A stretch of DNA of 12,932 bases from an uncultured Collinsella sp. (GTDB lineage: Bacteria > Actinomycetota > Coriobacteriia > Coriobacteriales > Coriobacteriaceae), in NCBI GenBank assembly GCA_900541645.1, contig UQKQ01000022.1:1-12932 (forward strand), given 5' to 3'. Positions 1-7,311 of the stretch are shown one piece after another (positions within the stretch are counted from its first letter, which is position 1; the number at the start of each line of letters is the position of its first letter). The translations under genes were made by a program, and so were the position numbers. The notes under the pieces were generated by a model. It did no database searches, was not told the origin of the DNA, and saw only the letters and a program-made list of their open reading frames with translations.

Positions 1-15
1 GAATTTAAACGGCTG

Positions 16-46
16 AAAAAGGGGCATCGACCTGCGCCGATGCCCC
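16..46 (-). terminator. Rho-independent terminator downstream of the HPr gene
   Basis: A 9-bp perfect stem (GGGGCATCG at 21-29 with CGATGCCCC at 38-46) has an 8-nt loop. Read on the minus strand it is followed at once by five T (16-20). This is the standard intrinsic terminator layout for leftward transcription. It lies about 110 bp past the HPr stop codon, so it most likely ends that transcript, unless the gene further left, outside the window, converges on it. Confidence 0.75.
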
Positions 47-76
47 CAACGTGGACACACATTTTGTCCTATAAGC

Positions 77-146
77 CCGCAAAGACTGTCTCTTTGCGGC
101 GCCTTGCCATACCAATTGATGCAACAGAGGGGACTGCCCCTTTGTC
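77..146. other. Two further hairpins between the HPr stop codon and its terminator
   Basis: CCGCAAAGA (77-85) pairs with TCTTTGCGG (91-99) over a 5-nt loop. AGGGG (128-132) pairs with CCCCT (137-141), and the flanking ACA/TGT extends the second palindrome across one mismatch. Neither is followed by a T-run on either strand. They lie in the 3' untranslated region of the HPr transcript, where they could stabilise the RNA or be remnants of small palindromic repeats. No coding sequence is seen in 47-158. Confidence 0.45.
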
Positions 147-158
147 ACATTGTTGAGG

Positions 159-407
159 TTAGAGCGAGAGGTTTCTGATCGACGTAACGCAGGAGGCCTC
201 ATCTACGCCCGAAACGCGGAAGATGATGTCCTCGCCGCACTCGCCGTAGAGAGCCATGAGTCCCATAACATCGCGGCCATCCGTGTGGCGATCGCCGATG
301 CCGACTGACACGTCGCTACGATGCTTGGCAATGATGTCATAGAGCAGCGCAACCGGGCGGGCATGTAATCCCAACGGATCTTTAATCGTCTTTGTAAACT
401 CGACCAT
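159..407 (-). CDS. HPr family phosphocarrier protein with Asp at position 46
   Basis: This is a small PTS-type phosphocarrier of 82 residues, close to the usual 85-90 for HPr. The active-site block DPLGLHARP places the phosphorylatable histidine exactly at residue 15, with Arg17 and Pro18 following as in the family. HPr normally accepts phosphate from enzyme I at His15 and passes it to sugar-specific EIIA proteins. The second landmark, KSIMGVM in Firmicutes HPr, reads RDVMGLM here, so the position of regulatory Ser46 is Asp46. The start is the ATG at 407: a GGGAGGGG ribosome-binding site lies just upstream, and this start gives canonical numbering. An in-frame ATG at 431 has no ribosome-binding site. 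No other PTS gene is in the window, so its partners are unknown. Family assignment is firm. Whether it is the general HPr or a specialised paralogue cannot be told. Confidence 0.9.
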   Translation of the reverse strand: MVEFTKTIKDPLGLHARPVALLYDIIAKHRSDVSVGIGDRHTDGRDVMGLMALYGECGEDIIFRVSGVDEASCVTSIRNLSL

Positions 408-462
408 GTCCCCTCCCACGACATCGCACATTCGGCCGGCAAAACCCAGCCACGTGGTAGCT

Positions 463-468
463 ATTGTA
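463..468 (-). promoter_or_regulatory. Possible -10 box of the HPr gene
   Basis: On the minus strand the sequence TACAAT (5 of 6 consensus bases) lies about 55 bases upstream of the HPr start codon. No good -35 element is seen at 16-18 bp, so this is only a candidate. Confidence 0.3.
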
Positions 469-505
469 CCGTTAGATGCTTCTCGAGAGCTCCTCTGAAC
501 ACCTC

Positions 506-725
506 GTGGTCAAAAAGTGGCAAATATGAGTACTGTCACCAATTTAGTAGCAGCAAAATCGATAGCAAATTGCCTAATTTGAGCGATTCGAAGAGGTTGA
601 AAGCCGTCAAACGCCCTTTAAAGGGGGCTAGATAAATTGATTATGAGCCCATTTTCGCTCAGAGCAGGCCGAAAAATATGACACCTCTTTTGCAACAGTA
701 CTCATATTTGGTATTTTTTGACCAC
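506..725. mobile_element. 220-bp element with 30-bp terminal inverted repeats, MITE-like
   Basis: Positions 506-535 and 696-725 are inverted repeats matching at 27 of 30 bases. Both arms begin GTGGTCAAAAA and end AAATATGAGTACTG when read inward. The 160-bp interior is AT-richer than the neighbouring genes, has a perfect CCCTTTAAAGGG palindrome at 614-625, and carries no open reading frame longer than about 25 codons. I see no clear target-site duplication outside the arms. The structure resembles a non-autonomous miniature transposable element or a dispersed intergenic repeat. It sits between the permease terminator and the HPr promoter, so no gene is interrupted. Mobility is inferred only from structure. 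Confidence 0.5.
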
Positions 726-743
726 AGGGTCCAAAACCATGCT

Positions 744-782
744 CCAAAACACAAAAGGAGGGGCCTCGTAAGGCCCCTCCTT
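744..782 (-). terminator. Rho-independent terminator of the amino-acid permease gene
   Basis: A 12-bp perfect stem (755-766 with 771-782) has a 4-nt loop. On the minus strand it is followed by TTTTGTGTTTT. It starts about 50 bp past the permease stop codon and ends that transcript. Confidence 0.9.
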
Positions 783-829
783 AGGAAAGGGAATCGATTT
801 ATTCCACAGCCGTAGATTAATCCTAGCCG

Positions 830-2293
830 CTACTCCATCATGTCGAGGACGGAGGGGCGAAGCTCGTTCTCAGCAGCCTCGGGATCGGTTTCGCGCAGGC
901 GGTTGATGTAGCGGTTGTACCACATCACGGCAAGGCCCAGGAAGACAACCACGCCGCCGACGTTGTAGACCAGCGTCAGCCACAGAGGCTGATCGAGCGG
1001 AATGGTGCCGCAGATAAGCACGAAGCAGAAGACCACAAGCAGGAATGCAGCAATGACCAGGCCAAAGGTGCGCGAACCCATGCGGAAGCCACGGGGAGCA
1101 GCGTCGAAGTTCTTGCGCAACATAAAGTAGGCAAGCAGGATCAGCAGCGGCGGGAGCAGAGCGGTGGCAGCCGTCATGTTGGTGACGATCATGAGCAGGT
1201 CGTCGAGGTTACCGGAGCCCAGGGCCGGGATGATCAGGATGGGGACGACGATGGCGAACTGCAGCCAGGCAGCGCGGGCGGGAATGCCGTGCTCGTTGAG
1301 CTCGACGATCTTGCTACCAAAGACACCCTTGGGGATCTCGGTGAAGAAAACCTTGATGGGAGCGGAGGTCCACATCATGAGGGAGCCCAGCGTGGCGGCG
1401 AGAAGGATCAGGCCGATGGCGCGCGTAGACACTTCCATGGGAATGCCAAAGTGGGCAAAGACAGCGCCGAATACGTCGAAGATACCGGTGGAGATGGCAA
1501 CGCCGCCCTCGGGGATGAACAGGTTAACCAGCAGCGAAGCGCCTGCATACAGAAGGCCGATGGTCAGACCGGCGATAACGACGGTGCGCACGAAGGCCTT
1601 GACGCCGCCCTTAAGGTCGTTAAGGAACACGCCGACAGACTCAGCGCCGCCAACGCCCTGGATGATCCAGGCAAGCGTACCGAAGAAGCCCCACGCAGTT
1701 GCGAAGTTGCTCATGTCGGGAGCCATGTTAGCGGGAGTAGGAGCCGTAGCGAACTCAACGCCGCCAAAGGCAGCAGCCAGGGACAGCAGGATGAACACGG
1801 CGGTCAGGCCGAGAGCCGCGGTCGAACCGAAGGAGGAAATGGAGCCGATCCACTTAGCGCCCTTGGTCGAAACCCACGTGGCGATAGCAAAGACAACGAT
1901 CTCGATAATGGTGATCCACAGCTGCGAAAGCTCGGCGTTGGCACCAAAGAACACGTAGCTCGCGTAGATGATGACGTTGGGCAGGACGGACGCAAAGAAG
2001 AACAGGTTAACGAACCAGTAGCTAAATGCCGTCAGGAACGCCCAGCGACCACCCATCGAGGTCTTAACCCATGCGTACACGCCCGACTCGGAGTCCTTGT
2101 TAAGGCCGACGAACTCGGCGGTAACCAGGGTATAGGGGACAAAGTACAAAAGCGTGGCGAAGAAGAACGACGGCGCGGCTGCTAAGCCGATGGCCGCGTT
2201 GTTGTTGATGATGTTCTTGATACCGAACACGGCGGCGACCGTCATGCCCAGCAGAGCGAACGAACCAATCGTTCCTCGTTTTTCAGAGCTCAT
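830..2293 (-). CDS. Amino-acid permease, APC superfamily (YjeM/GadC-like)
   Basis: This is a polytopic inner-membrane protein of 487 residues with roughly 12 or more hydrophobic segments throughout. Family landmarks are the first helix with VFGIKNII (about 22-29), Glu60 in the second helix region, and the loop DSESGVYAWV (67-76), matching the E-GG-Y-W loop of amino-acid:polyamine:organocation (APC) transporters. The overall pattern, including a segment WTSAPIKVFFTEIPKGVF about two-thirds along, is closest in my recollection to E. coli YjeM and the glutamate/GABA antiporter group. The substrate cannot be read from sequence: an amino acid, by uniport, symport or exchange. The start chosen is the ATG at 2293 (MSSEKR), with GGGAGGG a few bases upstream. 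An in-frame TTG at 2305 overlaps that ribosome-binding site and is unlikely. It is a single-gene unit with its own terminator, pointing the same way as the beta-galactosidase operon upstream of it. Confidence 0.88.
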   Translation of the reverse strand: MSSEKRGTIGSFALLGMTVAAVFGIKNIINNNAAIGLAAAPSFFFATLLYFVPYTLVTAEFVGLNKDSESGVYAWVKTSMGGRWAFLTAFSYWFVNLFFFASVLPNVIIYASYVFFGANAELSQLWITIIEIVVFAIATWVSTKGAKWIGSISSFGSTAALGLTAVFILLSLAAAFGGVEFATAPTPANMAPDMSNFATAWGFFGTLAWIIQGVGGAESVGVFLNDLKGGVKAFVRTVVIAGLTIGLLYAGASLLVNLFIPEGGVAISTGIFDVFGAVFAHFGIPMEVSTRAIGLILLAATLGSLMMWTSAPIKVFFTEIPKGVFGSKIVELNEHGIPARAAWLQFAIVVPILIIPALGSGNLDDLLMIVTNMTAATALLPPLLILLAYFMLRKNFDAAPRGFRMGSRTFGLVIAAFLLVVFCFVLICGTIPLDQPLWLTLVYNVGGVVVFLGLAVMWYNRYINRLRETDPEAAENELRPSVLDMME

Positions 2294-2329
2294 AAGCCCT
2301 CCCAATCATCTATTAAATGTCATCTAAAC

Positions 2330-2413
2330 CCGTCCGAGCTGCAAGTGCAAACACGGACGGCGCACCTGCTAAGGGGAATGGGGAAAAGGGAGTCAACAAA
2401 GCCATCCCCCTTA
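2330..2413. other. Two stem-loops between ebgC and the permease gene
   Basis: TAAGGGGAATGG (2370-2381) pairs with CCATCCCCCTTA (2402-2413) with one mismatch, and CCGTCCG (2330-2336) pairs with CGGACGG (2354-2360). They lie in the 153-bp gap past the ebgC stop and before the permease start, so they may weakly terminate or stabilise the beta-galactosidase transcript. Neither has a clear T-run on the minus strand, so this is not a textbook terminator and read-through into the permease is possible. Confidence 0.4.
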
Positions 2414-2446
2414 ACGGCGCGAAGCAAACGTCCAGGCGGACGAATA

Positions 2447-2902
2447 CTACTTGTTGGGGAAGGAATAACCTTCGACCGTCACGTGCAGTACCACGACGCG
2501 GGGATCCGCGGCATCGGCCACGACACGGTAGGCCTCGTCAATTTCGACGACGGCAACGCCGCCGGCGGGAATCGTCACGGTCTCCCCCGCCCCCTCAAAG
2601 CGCTCGCGATCATCGATATCGCTGTAAGCGCGGGTGCAGGTGAGGCCTGCCTTGGGGGCAACCTCGACGGTCAGGTCGCCGTCGAGCGGAGCGAGCACGG
2701 CATGGTAGCGACGGTGACCGACCAGGTCGGCGGTTGCGGCCTCGCGGGCATAGACCCACCAGTACACCAGCGAGTCGCCGATGGAGTACGCCACATCGTG
2801 CTGCAGTTCAGAAACGCCGTCGAGCGCCTGGCCGGTACGCATCCACTTCTTGACGGACTTCATCTGAGCGTCGAAATCGGCGCGCGAGTTAAAGACATGC
2901 AT
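2447..2902 (-). CDS. ebgC: Beta-galactosidase small subunit, EbgC-like (YhcH/YjgK/YiaL family)
   Basis: This 151-residue protein has the length and layout of E. coli EbgC (about 149), the small subunit needed for full activity of Ebg beta-galactosidase. Shared landmarks are KKW near residue 18, AYSIGDSLVY (38-47), GHRRY (62-66), a DR-E---G-GE block (98-107) and the ending VTVEGYSFPNK. The fold is the cupin-like YhcH/YjgK/YiaL (DUF386) type, in which a metal or sugar site lies in the barrel. By recollection, E. coli EbgC reads DIHEAYRF where this protein reads EIDEAYRV (120-127), so a histidine appears to be replaced by Asp122. The start lies 3 bp past the large-subunit stop codon. A strong AAGGAGG ribosome-binding site is embedded in the end of the large-subunit gene, so translation of the two is probably coupled and stoichiometric. 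Confidence 0.9.
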   Translation of the reverse strand: MHVFNSRADFDAQMKSVKKWMRTGQALDGVSELQHDVAYSIGDSLVYWWVYAREAATADLVGHRRYHAVLAPLDGDLTVEVAPKAGLTCTRAYSDIDDRERFEGAGETVTIPAGGVAVVEIDEAYRVVADAADPRVVVLHVTVEGYSFPNK

Positions 2903-2905
2903 GGC

Positions 2906-5900
2906 TTATGCCTCCTTAATGGGTGCCAGCGCCTGAGCCAAATCGGCAGACGTCAGCGGTCGCAGGGACACCTCAAAGCTGAAGCTCTCAAAACGGGTGC
3001 GATAGGAATCGAGCACCTCGGAACCCCAAGAGTTCGAGCCAAGGCCGAGCAGCTGGTCGTTGATGTTAACCGTGACCGTGTCGCCCGGAACAAGGTCGTA
3101 GACGTGCTTGGCATTATCAATAGCCTCGCAGCTATAGGGCCATGCCGAGAACGAGAACGGGTTGGAAGCGGCGTCGGCCGGACGAGTCACCAGCACGCCA
3201 TCACCGTGGCTAGAGCGCAGGGCAACCCAGCGGGTACCCTCGCGGTTGGCACAGTCCTGAGGCATAACGTAGGGCGTGAACATGTCGTCGACCGTAGTGC
3301 GGTAATGACCGACCGGGTTGGCACGCAGCGAGTCCGGATAGTTCTCGCCCGGGCCGTGGCCATACCACTCGACGGCACGATCGCAACCGGGAACCTCAAA
3401 GGAGATGCCGATGCGCGGGATAATGTCCGAATAGTCGCCGTAGGGCTCGCCGGAAACCTTGAGGTCGACGCGACCGCTCGGAAGCACGGTGTAGACAAGC
3501 TCGACGCACATGCCGAACGCGCGGACGGGAGGAGCAATACGTTGGCTCACGGTAACGACGACCGCATTGCCGTCCTGCTTCCAAAAAACCTTGCGGGTGG
3601 ACGTCTGCATTACATCAATGAAGTTGTCCTTCCACAGGGAGTCGTACTCCTGGGCGTGGTTGTCGACGAGCGGATGCCAAAAACCAACCTGGGGACCAGA
3701 GGCCATGACGTCACGGCCGGATGCCTTCCACTCGCTCACGGTGCCGTTTACCTTGCTGAAGGTCAGCTCGCCGTTGAGGGAGTGAATGCGAATCTCCTGC
3801 TCGGTCTCCTCGACCGTAAGCTCAGGACGAGTGGGAGCCGCAATGGCCGGCGCCGGATGGTTTGCGATGGCAAACTGGTTTGCGCCCAGTTGGAACATCG
3901 GCTCGCACCAGACGTGAGCGGCCATGGTGTAGGCGCGCACAGTCAGCAGGGTCTCGCCTACCGCGGCCTCGTGAATCACCAGCGGAAGCTGGACGGACTC
4001 ACCGGGGGCAACCGCACCGGGCATGAGCGTCTTGCGGCAGACCACGTCGCCGTCCACCAGGGTCTCCGCCGACAGGCAAACATCCTCGAGGGTGGTAAAC
4101 CAGCGCTTGTTGGTGACAGTCAGCTCGCCCGCCTCGGCGTCATAAGCCATGCGAACCGGGCAGATGACCTGGCCGTACTCGGTAAGGCCCGGGCTCGGCT
4201 GCTGCCAGGGGAACACCATGCCATCGATGCAGAAGTTGCTGTTGTTGGGGTAATCGCCGTTGTCGCCGCCATACATATCGTAGGCAATGCCGTCCTCGGT
4301 CACAGCAGCCAGACCGTGGTCGCACCATTCCCAGATAAACTGGCCTTGGATGCAATCCCAGCGATCGAAGACCTCCTGATACTCGGACAGGCCTCCGGGG
4401 CCGTTGCCCATGGAGTGACCGTACTCGCAATTGATGCGCGGCTTGGGGAACGGATGCTCACCAAAGTCGTTCATCTGCGACACACGGGAGTACATCGTGG
4501 AAATGACGTCGACGGTATCGGCGTTGCGGTCCTCCTCGTAGTGGACCGGACGACCATCGAGCTCGTGAGCCTTGGCGTACATCGCGCGGATGTTGCAGCC
4601 ATAGCCGCTCTCGTTGCCCAGCGACCACATGATGAGGCACGCGTGGTTGCGCTCCTGCATCACCAGGCGCTCAATACGGTCGACGTAGGCCGGCTCCCAT
4701 GCCGGGTCGTCGGTAACCAGGGCGATGTTGCCGATATTCTCGAAGCCGTGGCTCTCCATATCGGTCTCGGCGACCAGCATGATGCCATACTCATCACACA
4801 GCTCGTAGAAGCGCGGGTCATTGGCATAGTGAGAGGTGCGCACTGCGTTGATGTTGTGCTGCTTCATGAGCTCCAGGTCGCGGCGTATGCGATCGAGGCC
4901 CACGGCGCGGCCCTTGTGATCGTCGTGATCGTGGCGGTTGACGCCATGCATTTTAAAGTAAGTGCCGTTGAGGTAGATATGATTGCCCTCGACCGTCACC
5001 TCGGCAAGACCCTGGCGATGCGGGACGTACTCGCTCACCTTGTCGTCGTCGTAGACCTCAAACGTAAGATCGTAGAGGAAGGGGTCCTCGGGATTCCAGA
5101 AGTGGGCATCGGTCACGCTGCACTCGGCATGGCTGTCGACGCACTCACCCGTAGCCACCACGTTCTCGCCATCGCTGAGCGTAAACACAACGCGGGAAGC
5201 GCCCTCGGCAACCGTATCGAGCGTGATCAGAGCGGCATCGCCCTCGCGGTGCGTGCGGAACCTAAAGTCGACCAGGTGCGCGGCGGGACGCTGCATAAGG
5301 TACACATCGCGGAAGATGCCCGAGGCCCACCACATGTCCTGATCCTCGATGTAGCTGCCATCGCTGTACTGCAGGACCTTGACCGCAAACAGGTTGTCGC
5401 CCTCGACGAGCGCGTCGGTCACGTCGAACTCGGCAGACAGGCGCGAACCCTTGGTCATGCCGATATACTGACCGTTGACGTACAGCTCGCCATAGCTCTC
5501 GATGCCGTCGAAGCGAATGATCTCGCGAGCGCCGGCAGGAACGGCGGGAAGGTTGACGATGCGCTGGTAGACGCCCGTGGGGTCGTCGGAGGGAACGAAC
5601 GGCTGATCAACCGGGAACGGGAAACCCTCGTCGGTGTAGGCAAGGTTGCCATAGCCGTCCACCTGCCACAGGTGCGGAACCTCCACGTGATCCCACTCGG
5701 GCTTGTACGTGGAGAGTTCCTCGTTGGAGACGGCAGCGGGGCCCTCAAAGAGGCGGAACTGCCACGAGCCGGACAGCTGGACAAACCCGCGCGACAGCTC
5801 GCGGCTGTACGTTGCAGCGAGATCGGCGGTCTCGTAACCCATAAAGTACGCATGGGGTACCAGGCGGTTCCTGTGGGTGAGCGCTTGGTTTTCCCAATCG

Positions 5901-5914
5901 TTAATGGCGTCCAT
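2906..5914 (-). CDS. ebgA: Beta-galactosidase large catalytic subunit, GH2 family, EbgA-like
   Basis: A glycoside hydrolase family 2 enzyme of 1002 residues that hydrolyses terminal beta-D-galactosides such as lactose in the cytoplasm; no signal peptide is seen. Domains in order are an N-terminal sugar-binding jelly roll (about 40-210, with YTDEGFPFP, PSDDPTGVYQR and EDQDMWWASGIFRDVYL), an immunoglobulin-like domain (about 215-305), the TIM barrel (about 305-600), and a C-terminal beta-sandwich (about 690-990, ending near LLGLGSNSWGSEVL). Catalytic residues by the LacZ pattern are Glu435 in SLGNES (acid/base) and Glu497 in CEYGH (nucleophile). Similarity to E. coli EbgA runs the whole length, and the next gene is EbgC-like, so the Ebg type is well supported against plain LacZ. 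The start at 5914 has AAGGAG at good distance. The divergent LacI gene and the three operators upstream indicate sugar-induced expression. Confidence 0.95.
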   Translation of the reverse strand: MDAINDWENQALTHRNRLVPHAYFMGYETADLAATYSRELSRGFVQLSGSWQFRLFEGPAAVSNEELSTYKPEWDHVEVPHLWQVDGYGNLAYTDEGFPFPVDQPFVPSDDPTGVYQRIVNLPAVPAGAREIIRFDGIESYGELYVNGQYIGMTKGSRLSAEFDVTDALVEGDNLFAVKVLQYSDGSYIEDQDMWWASGIFRDVYLMQRPAAHLVDFRFRTHREGDAALITLDTVAEGASRVVFTLSDGENVVATGECVDSHAECSVTDAHFWNPEDPFLYDLTFEVYDDDKVSEYVPHRQGLAEVTVEGNHIYLNGTYFKMHGVNRHDHDDHKGRAVGLDRIRRDLELMKQHNINAVRTSHYANDPRFYELCDEYGIMLVAETDMESHGFENIGNIALVTDDPAWEPAYVDRIERLVMQERNHACLIMWSLGNESGYGCNIRAMYAKAHELDGRPVHYEEDRNADTVDVISTMYSRVSQMNDFGEHPFPKPRINCEYGHSMGNGPGGLSEYQEVFDRWDCIQGQFIWEWCDHGLAAVTEDGIAYDMYGGDNGDYPNNSNFCIDGMVFPWQQPSPGLTEYGQVICPVRMAYDAEAGELTVTNKRWFTTLEDVCLSAETLVDGDVVCRKTLMPGAVAPGESVQLPLVIHEAAVGETLLTVRAYTMAAHVWCEPMFQLGANQFAIANHPAPAIAAPTRPELTVEETEQEIRIHSLNGELTFSKVNGTVSEWKASGRDVMASGPQVGFWHPLVDNHAQEYDSLWKDNFIDVMQTSTRKVFWKQDGNAVVVTVSQRIAPPVRAFGMCVELVYTVLPSGRVDLKVSGEPYGDYSDIIPRIGISFEVPGCDRAVEWYGHGPGENYPDSLRANPVGHYRTTVDDMFTPYVMPQDCANREGTRWVALRSSHGDGVLVTRPADAASNPFSFSAWPYSCEAIDNAKHVYDLVPGDTVTVNINDQLLGLGSNSWGSEVLDSYRTRFESFSFEVSLRPLTSADLAQALAPIKEA

Positions 5915-5949
5915 GGTGATGCTCCTTCATCATCGTAGTGATTCTTGTG

Positions 5950-5959
5950 CAACCGGTTG
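5950..5959. promoter_or_regulatory. Operator 1, CAACCGGTTG, over the predicted ebgA transcription start
   Basis: A perfect 10-bp palindrome with a central CG, typical of LacI-family sites, within TGCAACCGGTTGTCC. It lies just downstream of the predicted -10 box of ebgA, so a bound repressor would cover the transcription start. Confidence 0.8.
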
Positions 5960-5964
5960 TCCTT

Positions 5965-5994
5965 ATCTTACGGGCGATGCAAAATACTGTGCAA
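5965..5994 (-). promoter_or_regulatory. Predicted ebgAC promoter
   Basis: On the minus strand, TTGCAC (5989-5994) and TAAGAT (5965-5970) are 18 bp apart, a plausible -35/-10 pair for a sigma-70-type factor. The -35 box shares bases with operator 2, and operator 1 sits about where transcription would begin. This is the arrangement expected of a repressible promoter. The 5' untranslated region would be about 45 nt. Confidence 0.6.
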
Positions 5995-6001
5995 CCGGTT
6001 G
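5992..6001. promoter_or_regulatory. Operator 2, CAACCGGTTG, overlapping the -35 box of ebgA
   Basis: The second identical palindrome, also preceded by GTG and followed by TCC. It is 42 bp from operator 1, close to four helical turns, so repressors bound to both would face the same side of the DNA. Confidence 0.8.
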
Positions 6002-6036
6002 TCCGCTGAACGGTCGATTTGGCCGGGTTAACGGTG

Positions 6037-6046
6037 CAACCGGTTG
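6037..6046. promoter_or_regulatory. Operator 3, CAACCGGTTG, upstream of the ebgA promoter
   Basis: The third identical palindrome, in GTGCAACCGGTTGTAC, is 45 bp from operator 2. It could serve DNA looping or autoregulation of the divergent regulator gene. The rest of the intergenic region (6047-6290) holds a weak inverted repeat (CTGAGT 6071-6076 with ACTCAG 6083-6088), a TATAGT at 6224-6229 that may be the -10 box of the regulator gene, and nothing else I can support. Confidence 0.75.
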
Positions 6047-6290
6047 TACAATCGCAACACTTATGTCACCCTGAGTATCGAAACTCAGCACAAGACATCG
6101 TTCTTAAGCTCGTAGGCAACCTCCACGCCCGCTGATATCTCACCCACACGAGACGTATTCGATTTCGGCTTGGTTGCAAAACGACACCGGTCACCGGATA
6201 TCATGAACGCTGTTCAGGCGCACTATAGTAAGCTGTATCCGCACTAGCCCGTATCAGTGACAACATCGACCGCATTTTCCAGGAGACGCC

Positions 6291-7307
6291 ATGACACAAC
6301 CAGTTCGCACCGCACCTACGCTTGCCGAGGTTGCCGCAGCTGCCGGCGTGTCGCGCTCCACGGCATCGCGCGCCCTCAACGATTCGCCCCGCATTAGCGA
6401 GGAAACCAAAAAGCGCGTCCGCGCGGCGGCCAAGGAAGTCAATTTTGTCCCCAACGCTCGTGGCCGAGCGCTCGCTGTCGGGCGCACGGAAATCATCGCC
6501 GTGCTCGTGACCGAGCCTCTGAGTGAACTCTTCAGCGACCCCACCTATAGCGAGTTTTTGAGCGGCATTACCGAGGAACTGTCGGAGTCGTCCTATCTGC
6601 CCGTTATCTTGCAGGCGTCTTCTACGCATGAGCGCAACCGCGCACGCGAGCACTTTGAGCGCCGCTCGTTCGACGCCGTGATCGACGTCTCTCCCTACAA
6701 AGGCAGCGAGCTGCTCGAGGTGCTGCGCGAGCTGGGCGTACCCACCGTGTTGTGCGGCCAGCTCGAGGGCCACCCCTATCGCGATGTGTTCTCGACGGTC
6801 TACTCTGACGACGAAGAGGGCGGACGCTTTGCGGCACTCGCCATGAAGGGGCGCGGCCGCAAAGATATCGTCGCCGTGTTGGGACCGCAAGACAACCCCG
6901 CTGTTGTCGACCGCCTGCGCGGCTACCGCGCCGTCTTGGGCGAAGACCTCCCAGACGCAAACGTTATCTATACCGGCTGGAACAGCGGAGACGGCTATCA
7001 GGCCATGCACCTGATTCTCGCGCGCAAGATTGCTTTCGATGGCGTGCTCTGTGGATCGGACCGTATCGCGGCTGGCGTCATCACCGCACTCAACGAGGCA
7101 GGCCTATCCGTTCCTGCGGACGTTTCTGTCGTCGGCTTCGACGATCACGAGATTGCGACGCGCTGCGTCCCCGCGCTCACGACCGTCCGCCAGCCCCTGC
7201 GCGAAGAAGGCCACATGGCCGCCAACATTGCGCTCGACATGATCAAGGGTGCCGAGCCTACCACCTCCGTGATGCACATGCAGCTGATCCAGAGAGACTC
7301 GCTATAA
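6291..7307 (+). CDS. LacI-family transcriptional regulator, likely repressor of ebgAC
   Basis: This is a 338-residue regulator of usual LacI length. The N-terminal helix-turn-helix spans about residues 10-30 (TLAEVAAAAGVSRSTASRALN). It is followed by helix 3 and the hinge FVPNARGRALAVGRT (about 52-66), which in LacI proteins enters the minor groove at a central CG step. The rest is a periplasmic-binding-protein-like effector domain, with LCGSDRIAAGVI and VSVVGFDDHE near the C-terminal side as is typical. It is transcribed divergently from ebgA, and the region between holds three CG-centred palindromes. Repression of the beta-galactosidase operon, relieved by a galactoside or a breakdown product, is therefore the natural inference. 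It is not obviously an orthologue of E. coli EbgR. The start at 6291 has AGGAG five bases upstream. Confidence 0.92.
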   Translation: MTQPVRTAPTLAEVAAAAGVSRSTASRALNDSPRISEETKKRVRAAAKEVNFVPNARGRALAVGRTEIIAVLVTEPLSELFSDPTYSEFLSGITEELSESSYLPVILQASSTHERNRAREHFERRSFDAVIDVSPYKGSELLEVLRELGVPTVLCGQLEGHPYRDVFSTVYSDDEEGGRFAALAMKGRGRKDIVAVLGPQDNPAVVDRLRGYRAVLGEDLPDANVIYTGWNSGDGYQAMHLILARKIAFDGVLCGSDRIAAGVITALNEAGLSVPADVSVVGFDDHEIATRCVPALTTVRQPLREEGHMAANIALDMIKGAEPTTSVMHMQLIQRDSL

Positions 7308-7311
7308 GAAA

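Noticed and set aside
1289..2185. A 298-codon open frame opposite the permease gene
   Set aside because: Charged low-complexity product complementary to a membrane protein gene, with no ribosome-binding site and no recognisable domain.
2345..5938. A 1197-codon open frame on the plus strand opposite ebgA and ebgC
   Set aside because: It is a shadow of the GC-rich codon bias of two clearly recognised genes on the other strand. It spans both genes and their junction and shows no family motif.
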